NCBI RefSeq assembly: GCF_025370935.1
Contig: NC_133482.1
Coordinates: 18,283,721 to 18,347,720 of the forward strand
Reading direction: 5' to 3'
Source of the DNA: Choristoneura fumiferana
Taxonomy: Eukaryota > Arthropoda > Insecta > Lepidoptera > Tortricidae
DNA: 64,000 nucleotides
A program made the translations under genes and the position numbers. Under the pieces are notes generated by a model. It was not told where the DNA came from, did not search any database, and saw only the letters and a program-made list of their open reading frames with translations. Within the stretch, counting starts at the first letter, position 1. Every line of letters starts with the position of its first letter. Shown piece after piece: positions 11,453 through 24,025 of this stretch.

Positions 11453-12162
11453 AATGCAATAATTAATAGGCATATTGTGAAGCGATTATGATGACCAACG
11501 TCAAAAAGGCACGTCTTGCGTTCGGCTGCACCATTTCAAAACCTAGTAAGTCTCAAAAACTCAATTTTGCGATTTTTGCTTAAAACGTGGTTTCTAGCAA
11601 GTGCCTACAAGATACAAAAACATTTAGAGGCCTATCTCGCTCAACTTCAGAGATACGAGTACTCCAAAACCTAGTAAGTGCAGAAAAAAAACTGGCTTGA
11701 CCATTTCAAAACCTAGTATGGCACAAAACCATTTCAAAAACCTAGTATGGGACATGCACTTACTAGGTTTTGAAAAAGTCAGAGAGACTTACTAGGTTTT
11801 GATATGGTCAAACGAGTTTAATTGTAACTTTTTGGAAAGTAGTATGTGTTTGTTAGTTGAAGTTACTAGTTTTTGTAAGTCAAATGTTATAGGTACGTTG
11901 TTCTTTATTCATTTTGACGCGTTGTTGGCAGCACTGTGCTCCCGCGCTAACTTCATGCTATTGCGCTGGAGCTGTTCGAACTCATTTAAACGCGCAGTTG
12001 CCAGCCAAGATTGAGTTTGTATGCACGTGTAACGTTAAAATTTTGCTAAAACGTAGCGTAATTTGGCTAATAAATGAATGAAATAAGGCAATCGCACCAA
12101 GCGTATAGTGAACAACGCTTTGAATTTAGACAACAACCATTTTGTGTAAGTAAATGTATATA

Positions 12163-12392
12163 ATACTAGCTTTTGCCCGCGACTTCGCCTGCGTGGAATC
12201 CGGTTACCGCGCGCTGTTCCCTCGGGAACTGTGCATTTTTCCGGGATAAAAAGAAGCCTTTGTCACTCTCTGGCCCATAAACTATCTCTATGCCAAAAAT
12301 CACGTCGATCCGTCGCTCCGTTTCGACGTGAAAGACGGATAAACATACAAACACACACACTATCACATTTACAATTATTAGTATGGATTCTT
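12163..12392 (+). repeat. Lepidopteran-type interspersed repeat, forward copy
   Basis: The sequence starts 'actagcttttgcccgcgact' and 'tcgcctgcgtggaa', continues through 'ccgggataaaaagaagcc' and 'cgtttcgacgtgaaagacgg', and ends in an (ACAC)-rich tail plus 'attattagtatgga'. It is inserted inside the 2018-bp TIR element. The reverse copy is at 2093-2262, and the larger elements at 36664 and 38740 begin with a related 'actagcttttacccgcggct'. Confidence 0.7.
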
Positions 12393-12498
12393 CACGATCT
12401 GTATCTGCATTTTCCTGTTTGACGTTTAAATAGCTATCTACCTAATAATAATAATCATTTTAGGTATTTTGGTTTTGGCTTCATACAGTAAGATTATT

Positions 12499-12529
12499 TC
12501 TACTACTACTACTACTACTACTACTACTA
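12499..12529 (+). repeat. (CTA)n microsatellite
   Basis: About ten uninterrupted CTA trinucleotides. Confidence 0.9.
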
Positions 12530-13544
12530 TTAATACTCGGGACGTCTCAGTTTTAACCGTAAATGTTCGTGTTTTATTCATAGGATACTTATTTAAAACC
12601 CAGAATTTAATGACATAAAATACCCAAACCTATTTCATGTAATTAATAACAAAACCTCTGCCTAAGTACCTATTGCACTTCACATCTCTCTCGATGTTGG
12701 TATGTCGAGAATTGCCGAGTGCCAAATCGGAGGTAATCTTATTGGTTTACTAATGTTTTGGCGAAAATTATTTAGCAAATTATTAACTCCCAAACTATTT
12801 GTCCCATACTTTTATTTAGGCGAAATTTCATTTCCCAACTCAACATTTCGCACTGATATCATTTCCCAACTAATGATTTGATAAATGATTATTATGCAAA
12901 TTATTACCTGGGATTTTTTTAAGATGTCATTTGTGTTTTCGTCAAATGCGTTGATTGGCATTCCTTCATTTAGCAAGCAAGCCAATGATTTTTTCCGTTC
13001 TGTTACAAAAAAACCTAACATCCGCTCCTAAACTAGTACCACTGATACCCCCAGTCCCGCAAAAATATTTGGATCAATAATAGTAATGGTAATTGAAAGG
13101 TAGTTGGATAATATAAAGTAAAAAAATTAAGACTTGGTGCCGTATTTTTTATTTTTTATAATAAATTATTGTAATGGACAACTACTTAGCCGACTGTTTG
13201 TTTTATTCAAATTGAAAAAAGGTCCACGTATTAAAACTTATGATTTTAGTCTTTTTAGTCTCTTGATCACAACACATACTGGGTTTTGAAATTGATCGGT
13301 TCACTATAAGTTTTTATTTGAGTTTAATTTCAAACCTAGTATGGCACATAAAACATGCAATATAGGAAATTAAGTGCATATATAATATACCTGGATATTC
13401 GGCTTAATCTAATAAACCGAGAAAGTATCACTTTTGGACGAATATTCCAGAATTTCGTACGGCTGAGATAAAACATGTTTTTTCTCTCTCCTGTAAAATT
13501 AGCTTAATGTCCCTTACTATGTTTTGAAATGGTGCAGCCGCGTT

Positions 13545-16500
13545 ATACACATATTATGCATGTGAACGATTACATGATATCTACACAATACATGTAAGTT
13601 TATATTGTTGTGTAATGTGTGCCATATGACTCCATCTATAAAGCGCCCTAGAAATAGTAGTAGGTTGAAAAACACGGGTAAATTAAAATCATAGATAAAA
13701 AATTTGTTTAATCTTTTAGCCATTTGAGTCAAACTCATTTTTTTTTTCGACAATGTAAACCAGTAAAAAACATCACGTTTTATAAGACGCCTACTTTCCA
13801 AGTTTCCGCTGCCAAAAGTGGCAAGTAGGTAACTTTGAGTCTAAAGCAAAATATGAATACATTAAACACCCATACGCGTGTGTATATGGATATGAAAATG
13901 TTATTACATAAACGAACTTCATGAAGACAAGCGCTGGAGGCATTTACAGCTCAGGCAAAGTTAACTGCCATTTTGACACAGTTCTATTCCCCGCAAATTG
14001 CACAGTAGATAAAAGCAGGGAACTTTTGAAAAGTAATGTTGCCGAGTGTAGCAAAGATTTTATAATGTTTTGGTAGTGTCAAATGTAAGAAAAGTATAAG
14101 AGTAAGAAAACGCTTGGAAATGTTTATTTCCAGAGTAAATAATGGGGTAACGAAAAAGTTTTCGAGTAGCGAACGTACCGGAAAATTTCTAACGAGGGAG
14201 AAGGGAATATCGTAAACAAGGTGAGGAATGATAACTAGTTTGGAGATAGTAGACTAGAGTAGACTTCACGGTGATCCTTAGCAGAGTTCAGAGTCTAAAC
14301 GCGGACGACTTTTTCTTGACTTAACAATTTAAATAAACATTACTTGACGGTTTAGTAAATTGCAACAGTTTGAGTTAGGCTTGCGAGATATAAAAGCTTG
14401 TTCCACCACTCATGGATAAATTTTACGTGACAGATAAATGTGATACCGTTTCTATTTATTCGGATAATACAAATAGAGACAACACATAGATATCTGTAAC
14501 ATACATTTATCAATGAGTGGTGAAACATGCCCTTAATTTGAGGAAATCTAGTGAAGTTCGTGATTCCAAACTCATCGTTGCTTGCAGAATTAAATTAGTT
14601 ATGTAGCTACACTGAAGACAAGTGCTGGTTGACAATTTAAGAGCAATGTACTCATAATGGCTAAACAAAGCACGTTGCACACCTAGCACGAATTATGTTT
14701 AATTTATTTATATTTATGTTTCCTGTTACCCATTACTGCGCTGTAGGGCGCACCTAAGTAATTTTCCTCTCCTGTAACTACGGTCAAAATTGAATTAATA
14801 GTATATTACATACGTGTTATATTTTATATATGTGTACTCACAAGAAAAAGTATCAACTGTTTATTATTGCTCGTAGGTCATATCTCAGCAGAATATAATA
14901 ATGCACAACGACAGAATTAAGGTATCAAATAACCTAAACAAAATAACAATCAGAATAAATTAAGCTTAATGGCACATACATAGTGGCCTCAGGGTTTACC
15001 AATTCAGTTCATTGTTAAATCAGAGTATCATTACAGGTAGAAAAAAAGCTTTCTCTTAAAACAATAGTGAAACAAAGAACAAAATCGGCATAAGTGGCTT
15101 TCAGCATTATGTAAAGGGGCTTCGACACGATCAACGTTTTACGGCAATACTCTTACAATGTCCAGCGCATAGTTCTTATTTTGTATAAAAAATCTCTTCT
15201 CTCAAATCAATACAAGGACGTCAACAAAGACGAGCTTTAAAATATATTTCATCAAATTTACTCAGAAAAAATCGATTTTGAGGTACGAGTTTTTTTTAAA
15301 GTATACTAGCGATTTGATATCGTTATTTATTAGGTAGTACACTGTCTAAAAAAATCTGTTAACAGCAGTTTTGTTTTCGGACTAGTTCATCTTGCCCGCT
15401 CTCACTATGCGAAAGAAAGACACACAAGTCTCAAAACTAAGACTAGAACATTTAGTGTTTCTACTAGCGTCAACAAAACTTGACCACTATACCAGTAATT
15501 TTGTGGTAAAGTTCTATCTATCTCAGCCAGCCAGTCATACTGGCGTAAAATTACCGGCCACACATTGCCGAAAAATATTGTGGATTGTCTAGCAACCCCT
15601 TAATATATCCTTTTGAACTCGCGGCTATCGTACTTTTCTCATCCTGTGGGAAAAAGGAGCCTTTGACAAAGCTATCAAAACAACACAAGTTTGAATATAT
15701 GACCTTATTGGATATCAAACAAAGAACGTCTAGCATAAGAGTTTCACCATTATAAGCTCACGTTATTAACTAAGTACGAATAAGTTCCTTAATAGTATGT
15801 AAATATATGTCTGAGCACAAAAAAGTCTAATAAATCTCCTCAGGAATTCTCATGGCTTAATAAAGTACGAGCTGCCTACACGCGTCACTAAATCCGGATC
15901 CTGATTATGCACAAAATTGAGTACAACAAAAACGTACTGACGCGAAATTGACCGACAAATCCTTTACAAAATCCGGACTCCTGACAAGAATACGTTTTTC
16001 GGGACACTCGGGATCCCTTACCCCTTTCTTTGTTATGTAAATATCTGTGTCTGGCGAAAGTTTGCCAACAAATATTCCCTCAGTGCCGATCCATTAGAAA
16101 ATGAAAGAACGTTTGCTTGAAGCGAAACAAGAGCCCGCACACGCATCGCGGCGACGCCCGCACTGATGATATTACACCCCAAATGCGTTGTTTGCACAAC
16201 ACAGAGTTAATATTAGTTCAGGACTAATGATTCATCTGCCTCGCCTTGAATTACTTGAACTACGACGTTTGTTTCACGAGTTAATTGTAAAAAGTAGCAT
16301 TGACACTTCGTCTTATTGATCACGAGCCTTGAATATTAACGCGACGAGGAAACAAAAGTTTAGTACATTATCGCGACATCATTACGTTGTTTGGCACAAT
16401 CCAGTATAAAGTAATTACGTTGTTAATAATGACGATTGTCTGGGAGGAATAGGAACTATCCTTAAGCAAAGCGTGTTCGTGGAGCACCTATAGGCGCAGC

Positions 16501-18548
16501 GTACACAAGAAACGCGCCACCGGGATAGGAGACAAGGCGCCCATTGTTTATGAGGCTGACGTTAGAGGACGTCAGAGCTCAATTCGCTATTCAAACAAAC
16601 ATGTACATCGTTTCGTCTTACAGCCGTATCTAAAGCAGTCGCTGAACACGGAACGTTCCTGTTATGTTAATTTCAAATCCCGGACAATCAACGCGGGGCT
16701 GAACACCGTAGGGAATTCAAGACGACGACGTTTGTAAACTTATCTCGTCTTCTCGTTAGCGGGAGAGGCGAGCCTTCTGAATACGTAAACGTGTCATTCA
16801 TGATTAAGCAACTGTCGCGACGTGGCTGTTGACAAAAACACAGCTCGAAGACAATCCTGCAACCCCAGCGGAGCCTAAAATACGAGTTACAGTAATTAGA
16901 TTCCGTCCGACCAATCTGTGTTCAAATATTCAAACGACGACGATGATCAATGCACGCACCGAATTCATTTAATCGTATCACGGGACATAAATAAATAGCC
17001 GTATAAAGCAATTTGCAAACGTATCGCGAATTGCTACGTAGTACGTATATGTGTAAAGGACAGGGCGAGCTCACGCGAAGTTTGAGAAGCGTATCATTGG
17101 CGTCCCGGAGCGTGGTAAACGACCCCGAAAATTGCTCGCAATATATTCGGTTCAAGGGTGACCCGGAATAAAGAGAAGGACGAGACGTTTGTCACTCAAT
17201 ATATTATTTACCCGCGGACATTGTGGACGCGACCCGCAAAAAACGAGTCGCTCCGCACCCGGAGTTCCGAGATATGAATCTAAAAGTTAAGTAATTATTT
17301 ATAGGCGCTCTTGTTACTTTTAACTGCGTTCTGTTTCCAAAGAATGTTCTCAAATTGAATTTATGTTTCACAGGCAAATATTTCATTGGATTAACATTCA
17401 TTCAGTTTTATTTTATTGGGTATTTTCATGGCGCAGTTTTGTTGAGTCACGTGTAATGCAATACATTACCGGGTGGAATGCCGTATATCTGAATGTGACA
17501 GGAATCTGTGAAAGTCTGCAGTCATTTAATTCCCTTTTTATTTATAACTTTTAATGTTTAACGGCTTTAGATACCTAATACTAATTCAGACAAATAATGA
17601 CCAGCTTCAAATATGAAAGAGTTAAAGTTTTTTTATTTGATTTAGATAGTAATTATTAGACCAGTTTATACCTTTACTGTAGTTCTGACATAAAACAATA
17701 AATAAAACCTAATTAAGGAATCACTTTTCTTCAAGTTGAAAATGCTTCGATATAATTAAGCGTGTAGTATTTAATTATTGCTATTTTTAAGTAATATAAT
17801 TGTCAGAGTATTTCAGTCGTTTGAAGTGAATTATTTTCAACCTAGACAAACAAGCGTGAGTTAAGTATATTTTTGGATGAAATCGTTTCACCTCGCCGTT
17901 AGTATACACGACCTTTCTGGCTCACGATTTAGTTTCCTCAGCTCACTCCAATCACTGGCCCCACACAATACATTAAGTAAGAAGGTTTTCAAATATATGA
18001 TATGAAGATAGATCCTCAAAAAGCTGCTGAGTGTCGCGCTGTACCCTTATCCGTCTCAATTTTATCGGGGTCTACTCAGCTTATCCTGTAGACACGACTG
18101 ACGTGACCAGGCGTTCGTGTTTCCGAGACTTTTCAGTTTATTTTGGAGGTTACTGCGGTAATCCTTTGTGTACCATCTCCGGAGATACTCGCTAATTTAT
18201 TAGTCTTTATTCTGTGGACGGATGGCTTGGCCGGTGAGCATTTACATAAAGGTTTCATGTTTATAGCTGAGGTCACGGTTGTTAGGCAAACTAATGCATT
18301 AGGAATTATTAAGATTATGGCTTCCGAAGCTCACATTACTGTCTACGTTTATAGCACTGGGTTGAAAAGTGTTTTTGAGTATTTTCATTTTATCTAGCCT
18401 TATACCAGTAATGTGGAGTAAAAATGTTCGTTAGGAAATCCGGATACGTGTTAGCTAGGCACAACTTTGGATTAAACACCGCGTAGTTTGTGCAAAACCT
18501 TTGTCATACTTGTCACCACTGATGCGACGTAAAAATTTAGGCAACCCT
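13545..18548. other. Intergenic DNA, no gene seen
   Basis: No supported coding region. The stretch 16440-17300 is less AT-rich and contains open frames on the minus strand at 16922-17155 and 17204-17401. Their products show no domain, and splice-like sites are not convincing. I looked here for the missing Nup133 N-terminal exons and did not find them. Confidence 0.45.
14395..14531. mobile_element. Palindromic MITE, ~137 bp
   Basis: The left arm contains 'gttccaccactcatggataa' followed by 'gacagata'. The right arm contains 'tatctgtaac' followed by 'tttatcaatgagtggtgaaa', which is its inverse with a few mismatches over about 40 bp. Confidence 0.6.
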
Positions 18549-18558
18549 ATGGGAAATA

Positions 18559-19108
18559 CGGTAACCTTAGTTCTACTGCGGATATCATCATTTCTGATTC
18601 TATCCCGCAAAGAAACCCCGAGCATCATAGCCCTTTGAGTGACTTTGAGCTTCCTCATGAGGCCCATCGTTAGCGCCCACGTCTCGGATCCGTATGTCAT
18701 CACTGGCAACACACACTGGTCAAAGACTTTTGACTTCAAACACTGCGGTAATTTGGATGAAAAGACACTGCGAAGCTTCCCGAACCCTGCCCAGCCGAGT
18801 CGGATTCGACGAGTGATCTCTTTCTCGAAGTTGGACCAACCTAACTGGACCGTTTGTCCTAGGTATACATACTCGTCAACAACTTTGAGCGCAGAGCCTC
18901 CGTCTAATACGGGAGTTGGCACAACATGGACATAAGACATGACTTTTGTCTTGCCCATGTTCATTCTCAGGCCAACTCGGTCGGAAACTTTGCTGAGGTC
19001 AGCCAGCATAGCACTGAGGTCCTCCATGGTCTCAGCCATGACTACAATATCGTCGGCGAATCGAAGGTGAGTGAAGTACTCGCTATTAATGTTGATGCCT
19101 CGTCCTCG
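18559..19108 (-). pseudogene. RTE reverse transcriptase C-terminal fragment
   Basis: Translation on the minus strand gives about 180 residues without stops. They run from a conserved 'HLRFADDIVVMAE' block through the thumb-like region to 'RNDDIRSRTKVT'. The N-terminal endonuclease and most RT fingers are absent. Frame and homology end at 18559, exactly where the target-site duplication starts. Confidence 0.8.
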
Positions 19109-19374
19109 TGTCGAAGAATTGCGAAACTGAAGTCGCAATGGGCGGGGCACATTGCTCGCAGGACTGATGGCCGATGAGGTCAAATGGTTCTCGAATGGCG
19201 TCCGCGGACCGGGAGACGTGCTGTCGGTAGGCCTTCAACAAGATGGAGCGACAACCTGGTTAAGATCGCGGGATCGCGGTGGATGCGATGCACAAGACTG
19301 GTCTGAGTGGGGAGCCTTGGGGGAGGCCTATGTCCAGCAGTGGACGTCTTTCGGCTGACATGATGATGATGATG
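19109..19374 (+). pseudogene. RTE 3' coding end and tail
   Basis: The plus strand encodes 'IAKLKSQWAGHIARRTDG', the block that normally follows 'RTRVTD' in RTE polyproteins. Frame breaks follow, but 'TRW' and 'QQWTSFG'-like blocks remain. It ends with the trinucleotide tail (ATG)n at 19358-19377. Confidence 0.75.
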
Positions 19375-19856
19375 ATGGGAAATAAGTTATTACCGTGCCA
19401 TTTGTAACCTCTTTGCTTTGACTTAAACATGTATCACGTTATGAACTATGTCTTTCCACGAATAAAAAACCCCTGAGCTGCAATGCTAGAAGAAAAGACG
19501 TTACCGGCTTGTAAGAACATTGTTTACGAGCAAGCGTGATGAAAACAATATAATGTTACTTTGACGTGTGTTGTGTTAAAATCGTAATGAACTACAACTT
19601 TTTAAGTTAGTCCTCCATACGACACATTTTCGTGTAGAACCCACAAAGCAATTATTAAAATATAATTACAATAAATTAACTTTAGGAAGTCGTATTTCTA
19701 AAGCAAAAACGGGTCCCTTGTTGAATCGCTTTGTTGTCCGTACATCTGTTTGTTAAGTTTTGACACTTGTTAGTACATCAAAACCTTAGGTACCTACAAT
19801 GTTTGTTCTCATTAAAATTTAGCAAGAAGTAGCTAGGTTCCTACCTATATGTCATC

Positions 19857-20045
19857 ATCATCATCATCATCCCAGCCTATATACGTCCCACTGCTTGGCA
19901 CAGGCCTCCTCTCAGAATAAGAGGGCTTGGGCCATAGTCCCCAAGTCCCCAATCCGCACTGGGCCCGCGTACATATAGATATAATAGGGCATAAATCTCA
20001 AAAAAACTCAGTAGTGCGAGCCTTGGTAGTAGCCCCCCCCCCTGG
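19857..20045 (-). mobile_element. Truncated SINE copy (same family as 5532-5837)
   Basis: It begins with (TCA)n and 'cccagcctatatacgtccca', then 'cacaggcctcctctcagaat' and 'gagggcttgggccatagt'. The tRNA head is damaged ('gtgcgagccttggtagtagc', then a C run). The trinucleotide tail resembles RTE tails, so RTE machinery may mobilise this SINE. Confidence 0.65.
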
Positions 20046-21289
20046 GCTTCGGTAATAAGCTGAGGATGAGGCCGGCACTGAACCGGCTAAAGTGGTGCGA
20101 AAATGAAGTGTACTAGAAGTGGTTGGATTGATTATTTGGATAAGAGTACATGCCTGTTATTGTGTAGATATAATTGAAAATACAAACTGACAAATATACG
20201 AACGTTGCAAGTTAAATGAAAGCTTGTTCAATAACTTAACTAACTTAGAAAAGTTAAAAGACCTCGGAAATTGTCATTTCAAAACTCAATATCGCAAGAA
20301 CGGCTATTACAATTTTTAATGTAACAAGCTATGCACCGCAAGACCTTTTTTTGGGCGCAAAAAGAGGTTTTTGTTGACGATAATTTAATTAAAACAGACC
20401 TATTCTTCTTACCGAAAATGTTGATAATTACGGGTGCGTATTTATCAACATTTTGTGTTTACGTCATGAATGTCCGAAAATATTATTCGTTTACAAAAAA
20501 CAACAAATATCGCAGAGCTGCTTGCAATGTAAACCGAATCATTTTTAAATCTTTGCTTTACCCAATAACAAAAGACGTCTAAACTCCCGCTTCCAGCTAT
20601 CCCGGAAGCTACAGTAACATTTTTCATTAAAACCAACATATCAAGGTCATGCTGGCGAGTTGAGATAAGTAGACAAAGGTTTATCGTAGGCACGTAGTGT
20701 GCAAAAGCTGCTGAATTACGCGTTGGGACTTGGCTCGGCCTTATCTGTCAACAAAACCTACCTGCCTACCTATCTACCTACAGAAAAGGTAACTGAAAAC
20801 ATTGCTTTTATTATAACCCAGAGATACGACGTCGGCAGATAAGCCCTTGCCACGGTGCTTTTACGATTGCTAGGCTGAATTCACCTGTTCTTAAAATGTC
20901 TTTGTGCGGGTGTGCGACCATTTATTCATGGGATTGTTAGATGGAGCTAAAGAGGAGCATGTATATTTGTACGTAAGTATATGGCTGGTTCATAAAAGTT
21001 GCGCATGTTTTATTTCGACGCGTCACGAGATTTGGAAGTAAAACTTACTTCATTGCATACTTGACGAGCGTTGAACGATGAACGGAGAAAAGCGTTGACT
21101 GTGTAATTTAAATATTCAATAAACATGTAAAAAAAACGTTTTAATGTTCTATATGCACACATAGAGTGATGATTGACTTACTCAAATCTTAAACTCTGGA
21201 TTATGCATGACAGTTCAGGTACAGAGGGATTGCTTCCGGATTGAAAGTTTCTTTGCGATCTTCCTTCCGCTGGCGTTCTCTGGCTGGCT

Positions 21290-21291
<2 letters not shown>
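20046..21291. other. Intergenic DNA, no gene seen
   Basis: Short open frames occur (for example 20331-20582 on the plus strand), but none shows a recognisable domain or codon pattern. Confidence 0.45.
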
Positions 21292-21336
<45 letters not shown>

Positions 21337-21380
21337 TCTTCTCTCTCTCTCTTCTCTCTCTCTCACACACACACACACAC
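21292..21380 (+). repeat. (CT)n / (CA)n microsatellite
   Basis: A run of CT dinucleotides with a TTCTTCTT interruption is followed by CA dinucleotides. The Arg/Glu-rich open frame on the minus strand here comes from this repeat. Confidence 0.95.
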
Positions 21381-21483
21381 ATTAACTTCGTGACATAAAC
21401 ACTGGTCTGCGAAATCCCACCTTAGAAATATAGTTTCCGATAGCTTCATTGGTCTCATTTATAAGCTTGACGTTACTCTTGCC

Positions 21484-21583
21484 NNNNNNNNNNNNNNNNN
21501 NNNNNNNNNNNNNNNNNNNNNNNNNNNNNNNNNNNNNNNNNNNNNNNNNNNNNNNNNNNNNNNNNNNNNNNNNNNNNNNNNNN
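21484..21583. other. Assembly gap, 100 N
   Basis: Exactly 100 N. It lies where the 5' LTR and primer site of the BEL/Pao element are expected. Confidence 0.99.
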
Positions 21584-21717
21584 AAAAGGGATCTTAATTA
21601 CAAAAATCACCTAAGGAAAGAATACGGTTAGTTACCCTAAAAGGCAGATGGATACATTGGAAAAGTATTTGGAAGGAGTTTTCGCAAGTACATGAAACCT
21701 TAAATTAATTGGTTCCA

Positions 21718-22014
21718 ATGGATCAGCGTCAACTAAACAATTATTTTGCCGAAAACATGTTTGAAGACTTTGAGGAAACATATTACATGTACAAAGGCGA
21801 AATGATGTCCAAGTTAGAAAGTTTGGTGCCAGGAAAAAGTGAGTCTAAACCAATATCTACTTCAAACACATCTGGTAGTGAAGTTAAATTGCACGAATTT
21901 CTCTTCAACCTTTTAATGGCAACTACACAGAATGGCAGTCCTTCCATGATTTATTTCTGGCATTGGTGCACAACAATGAGTCCTTACAAGATGTTCAAAA
22001 GCTACATTATTTAA
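21718..22014 (+). pseudogene. BEL/Pao gag N-terminal segment
   Basis: An ATG at 21718 opens a frame whose product is acidic with 'FEDFEETYYMYKGEM'. This is typical of the start of BEL Gag, where a helical region precedes the DUF1759 domain. After about 21885 the correct coding moves to another frame ('FNGNYTEWQSFHDLF' in the frame of the next segment), so the rest of this frame to 22014 is out of register. Confidence 0.65.
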
Positions 22015-23310
22015 AAGGCAGTTTAGTCGGAGAGGCGGAGGTGCTATTGCGTCAATTTTCAATCACCGCTGAAAATTATACAGAGGCTTGGTTAGTGCTG
22101 AAAAAACGCTATTCTAATAAAAGATACATAGCAAACTGTGTTTTCAAGAAATTCTTTACACAAAAGGTAATATCACAGGAATCAGCTACAGCCATAAGGC
22201 AACTATTAGACACTTCAGTGGAGTGTATGAGTGCACTAAAACAATTAGGGTTGCCTACGAATCACTGGGACGCGATTGTCAACTATTCAGTTGTATCGAA
22301 ACTGGATACGAGTACCCATAAAGAGTGGGAAGAGTTAATAAGCAGAGATGAGACTGACGACTTACCTAGTTTTGATAGATTAAAATCATTTCTGGAAAAT
22401 AGATTTCGCACTTTGGAGATGGTGGAACCTACAAACAAAAGCTATAAAACTGTTAAAACTAAAATGTTTCACGTTACTGCGCCGAAGGAATTGAAATGCA
22501 CCTTCTGTAGCGAAGATCATTATATCTATCAGTGCAAACAGTTTTCCAAGCAGTCAATAGAAGACAGATACAATTTCGTCCAGAAAAATAATCTCTGTTT
22601 TAATTGTCTAATACCGAACCACACTGTATTCAAATGTAAACAAAGAACAACTTGTCAGATTTGCAAGAAAAGGCATCATTCGTTATTGCACCGAGATAAG
22701 AAACAAGCAAGTGAAGAAGCGCATACGTCTGGAGAAACAAATAACAACAAAGAGAAAATACAACAAACATTTGTCTCGGCGCACATGTCGAGCGTACCAC
22801 AAATATTACAACCTGGTCAAAATATCCTGTTGGCGACAGCACTGGTGCACGTCATATCTGAGGCAGGGCAGTCACACGTGCTACGTGCTCTTCTGGACCA
22901 GGGGTCAGAGGCTTCCTTCGTCACCGCAAGGGCGGTGGAGTTGTTAGGTTTGAAGAAAACTAAGGTCAGCGGAGTAGTCTCTGGTGTTGGTGAGGACAAT
23001 CAAATGTGTATAAAACATTTGGTAAAATTACACATTAAGTCAAGGTACGATATTTCCTATTCTCTTCATGTTAATGCTTATGTATTGAAGACGTTAACCC
23101 GTAGGCTTCCAGCTAGGGAAATCAGAGGTTTTGTATGGCCTCAGGTTAACGAAGTGAATTTAGCTGATCCTACTTTTAGCATTCCTGGGAAGATTGATAT
23201 ACTCCTAGGCGCAGACGTTTTTGGTGACATCATAGACGCAGGTTTAATGAGAGGACCAGGCAACGTTGTTGCCCAAAAACACACCTGGGTTGGATTTTGT
23301 CTGGAGGCAC
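21885..23310 (+). pseudogene. BEL/Pao gag-protease segment
   Basis: This segment has the DUF1759-like block ('KLHYLKGSLVGEAEVLL'), then cysteine motifs at about 22498-22700 (C-x2-C-x4-H-x4-C, C-x2-C-x4-H-x4-C and a C-x2-C-x4-H-H variant). A retropepsin-like domain follows with 'LLDQGSEASFV' near 22887 and the distal 'ILLGADVF' near 23200. The role is particle assembly and polyprotein cleavage. The frame runs on to a stop at 23369, but coding homology passes to a different frame near 23300. Confidence 0.8.
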
Positions 23311-24025
23311 TAATTCGTCATTTACTGCTTCACAGCACATCACTAGTCTGCATGTCACACGGCAAGTAGAAGAGGATAATAATCTACTGAAAAGGTTTTG
23401 GGAAGTGGAGTCAGAGCTATACAGTAAGCAGAGCATTTGGACAAAGGAAGAAGAAAAATGCGAGGAAATATATCAGCAAACAACAACAAGGGATGAAAAC
23501 GGGAGGTATGTGGTACAGCTTCCTTTAAAGATGGACATTGCAGACACCGTGAAGGTGTGCGGAAACACCAAGCAGCTAGCTGTAAGTAGACTAGAACAAC
23601 TGGAAAGGAGGTTCGCCAGGAATGAGCAGTTAAAAACTGAATACACCAAAGTTATACATGAGTACTTACAGTTAAATCACATGAAGAAGGTTGAAGTAGA
23701 AGATGAATGTAATGCTATCTATCTTGCGCATCATGCTGTAATCAGGCAGGATAAAGATACGTCTAGGGTGCGTATAGTGTTCGATGCCTCGGCGCGCGGC
23801 TCAAACGGATGCTCCTTAAACGAAAGCATGATGGTAGGGCCTACAATTCAACCAGATCTGCGAAGTCTGATATTTAGATGGCGATGTCATAAAATCTGTG
23901 TTATTGGCGATATAATCAAAATGTATCGTCAAGTAAGAATGAATGACAAACACACAGATTTGCAGCGCATAGTGTGGCGTGACGTTACAACTAAAAAATT
24001 GAGAGTTATAAATTACTCACCGTAA
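23311..24025 (+). pseudogene. BEL/Pao linker and N-terminal reverse transcriptase
   Basis: It contains the 'LLKRFWEVE' block typical of the region between protease and RT in BEL elements, then RT fingers with 'RIVFDASAR' and 'SLNESMMVGP'. The palm A motif is degraded: 'VIGDIIKMYRQVRM' replaces the usual D-I-x-x-M-[FY]. The frame stops at 24025, after which RT continues in another frame. Confidence 0.8.

Larger units (their letters stand above)
11523..13540. mobile_element. 2018-bp TIR DNA transposon, non-autonomous, TSD CGTT
   Basis: The left end begins CGGCTGCACCATTTCAAAAC and continues CTAGTAAG. The right end is its inverse (CTTACTATG, then TTTTGAAATGGTGCAGCCG). The 4-bp direct repeat CGTT flanks both sides (11519-11522, 13541-13544). 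Near the left end the motif CATTTCAAAACCTAGTA recurs in both orientations (around 11533, 11700, 11728, 11757, 11789), with a weaker copy near 13330. These look like subterminal transposase-binding repeats. No transposase is recognisable, so it is probably non-autonomous. A 4-bp duplication occurs in several superfamilies (Sola among others), and I cannot assign one. Confidence 0.75.
18559..19374. mobile_element. RTE-type LINE fragment with inverted 5' part and 10-bp TSD
   Basis: The insertion is in two parts. Minus strand, about 18559-19108, encodes the end of a reverse transcriptase. It has the F-A-D-D catalytic box (19049-19060 read in reverse), then the 'GKTKVMS', 'YLGQ' and 'YGSETWAL' blocks typical of RTE elements of Lepidoptera. 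Plus strand, about 19109-19374, encodes the following region ('KLKSQWAGHIARR' and then a WRPR-like block in another frame) and ends in a (ATG)n tail. The 10-bp repeat ATGGGAAATA lies at 18549-18558 and again at 19375-19384. The order fits twin priming during target-primed reverse transcription. Both parts are non-functional. Confidence 0.8.

Noticed and set aside
18143..18397. 84-codon plus-strand frame
   Set aside because: No domain, and no splice or codon support. It lies next to the RTE insertion.
21178..21378. Minus-strand Arg/Glu-rich frame
   Set aside because: It comes from the (CT)n/(CA)n microsatellite.
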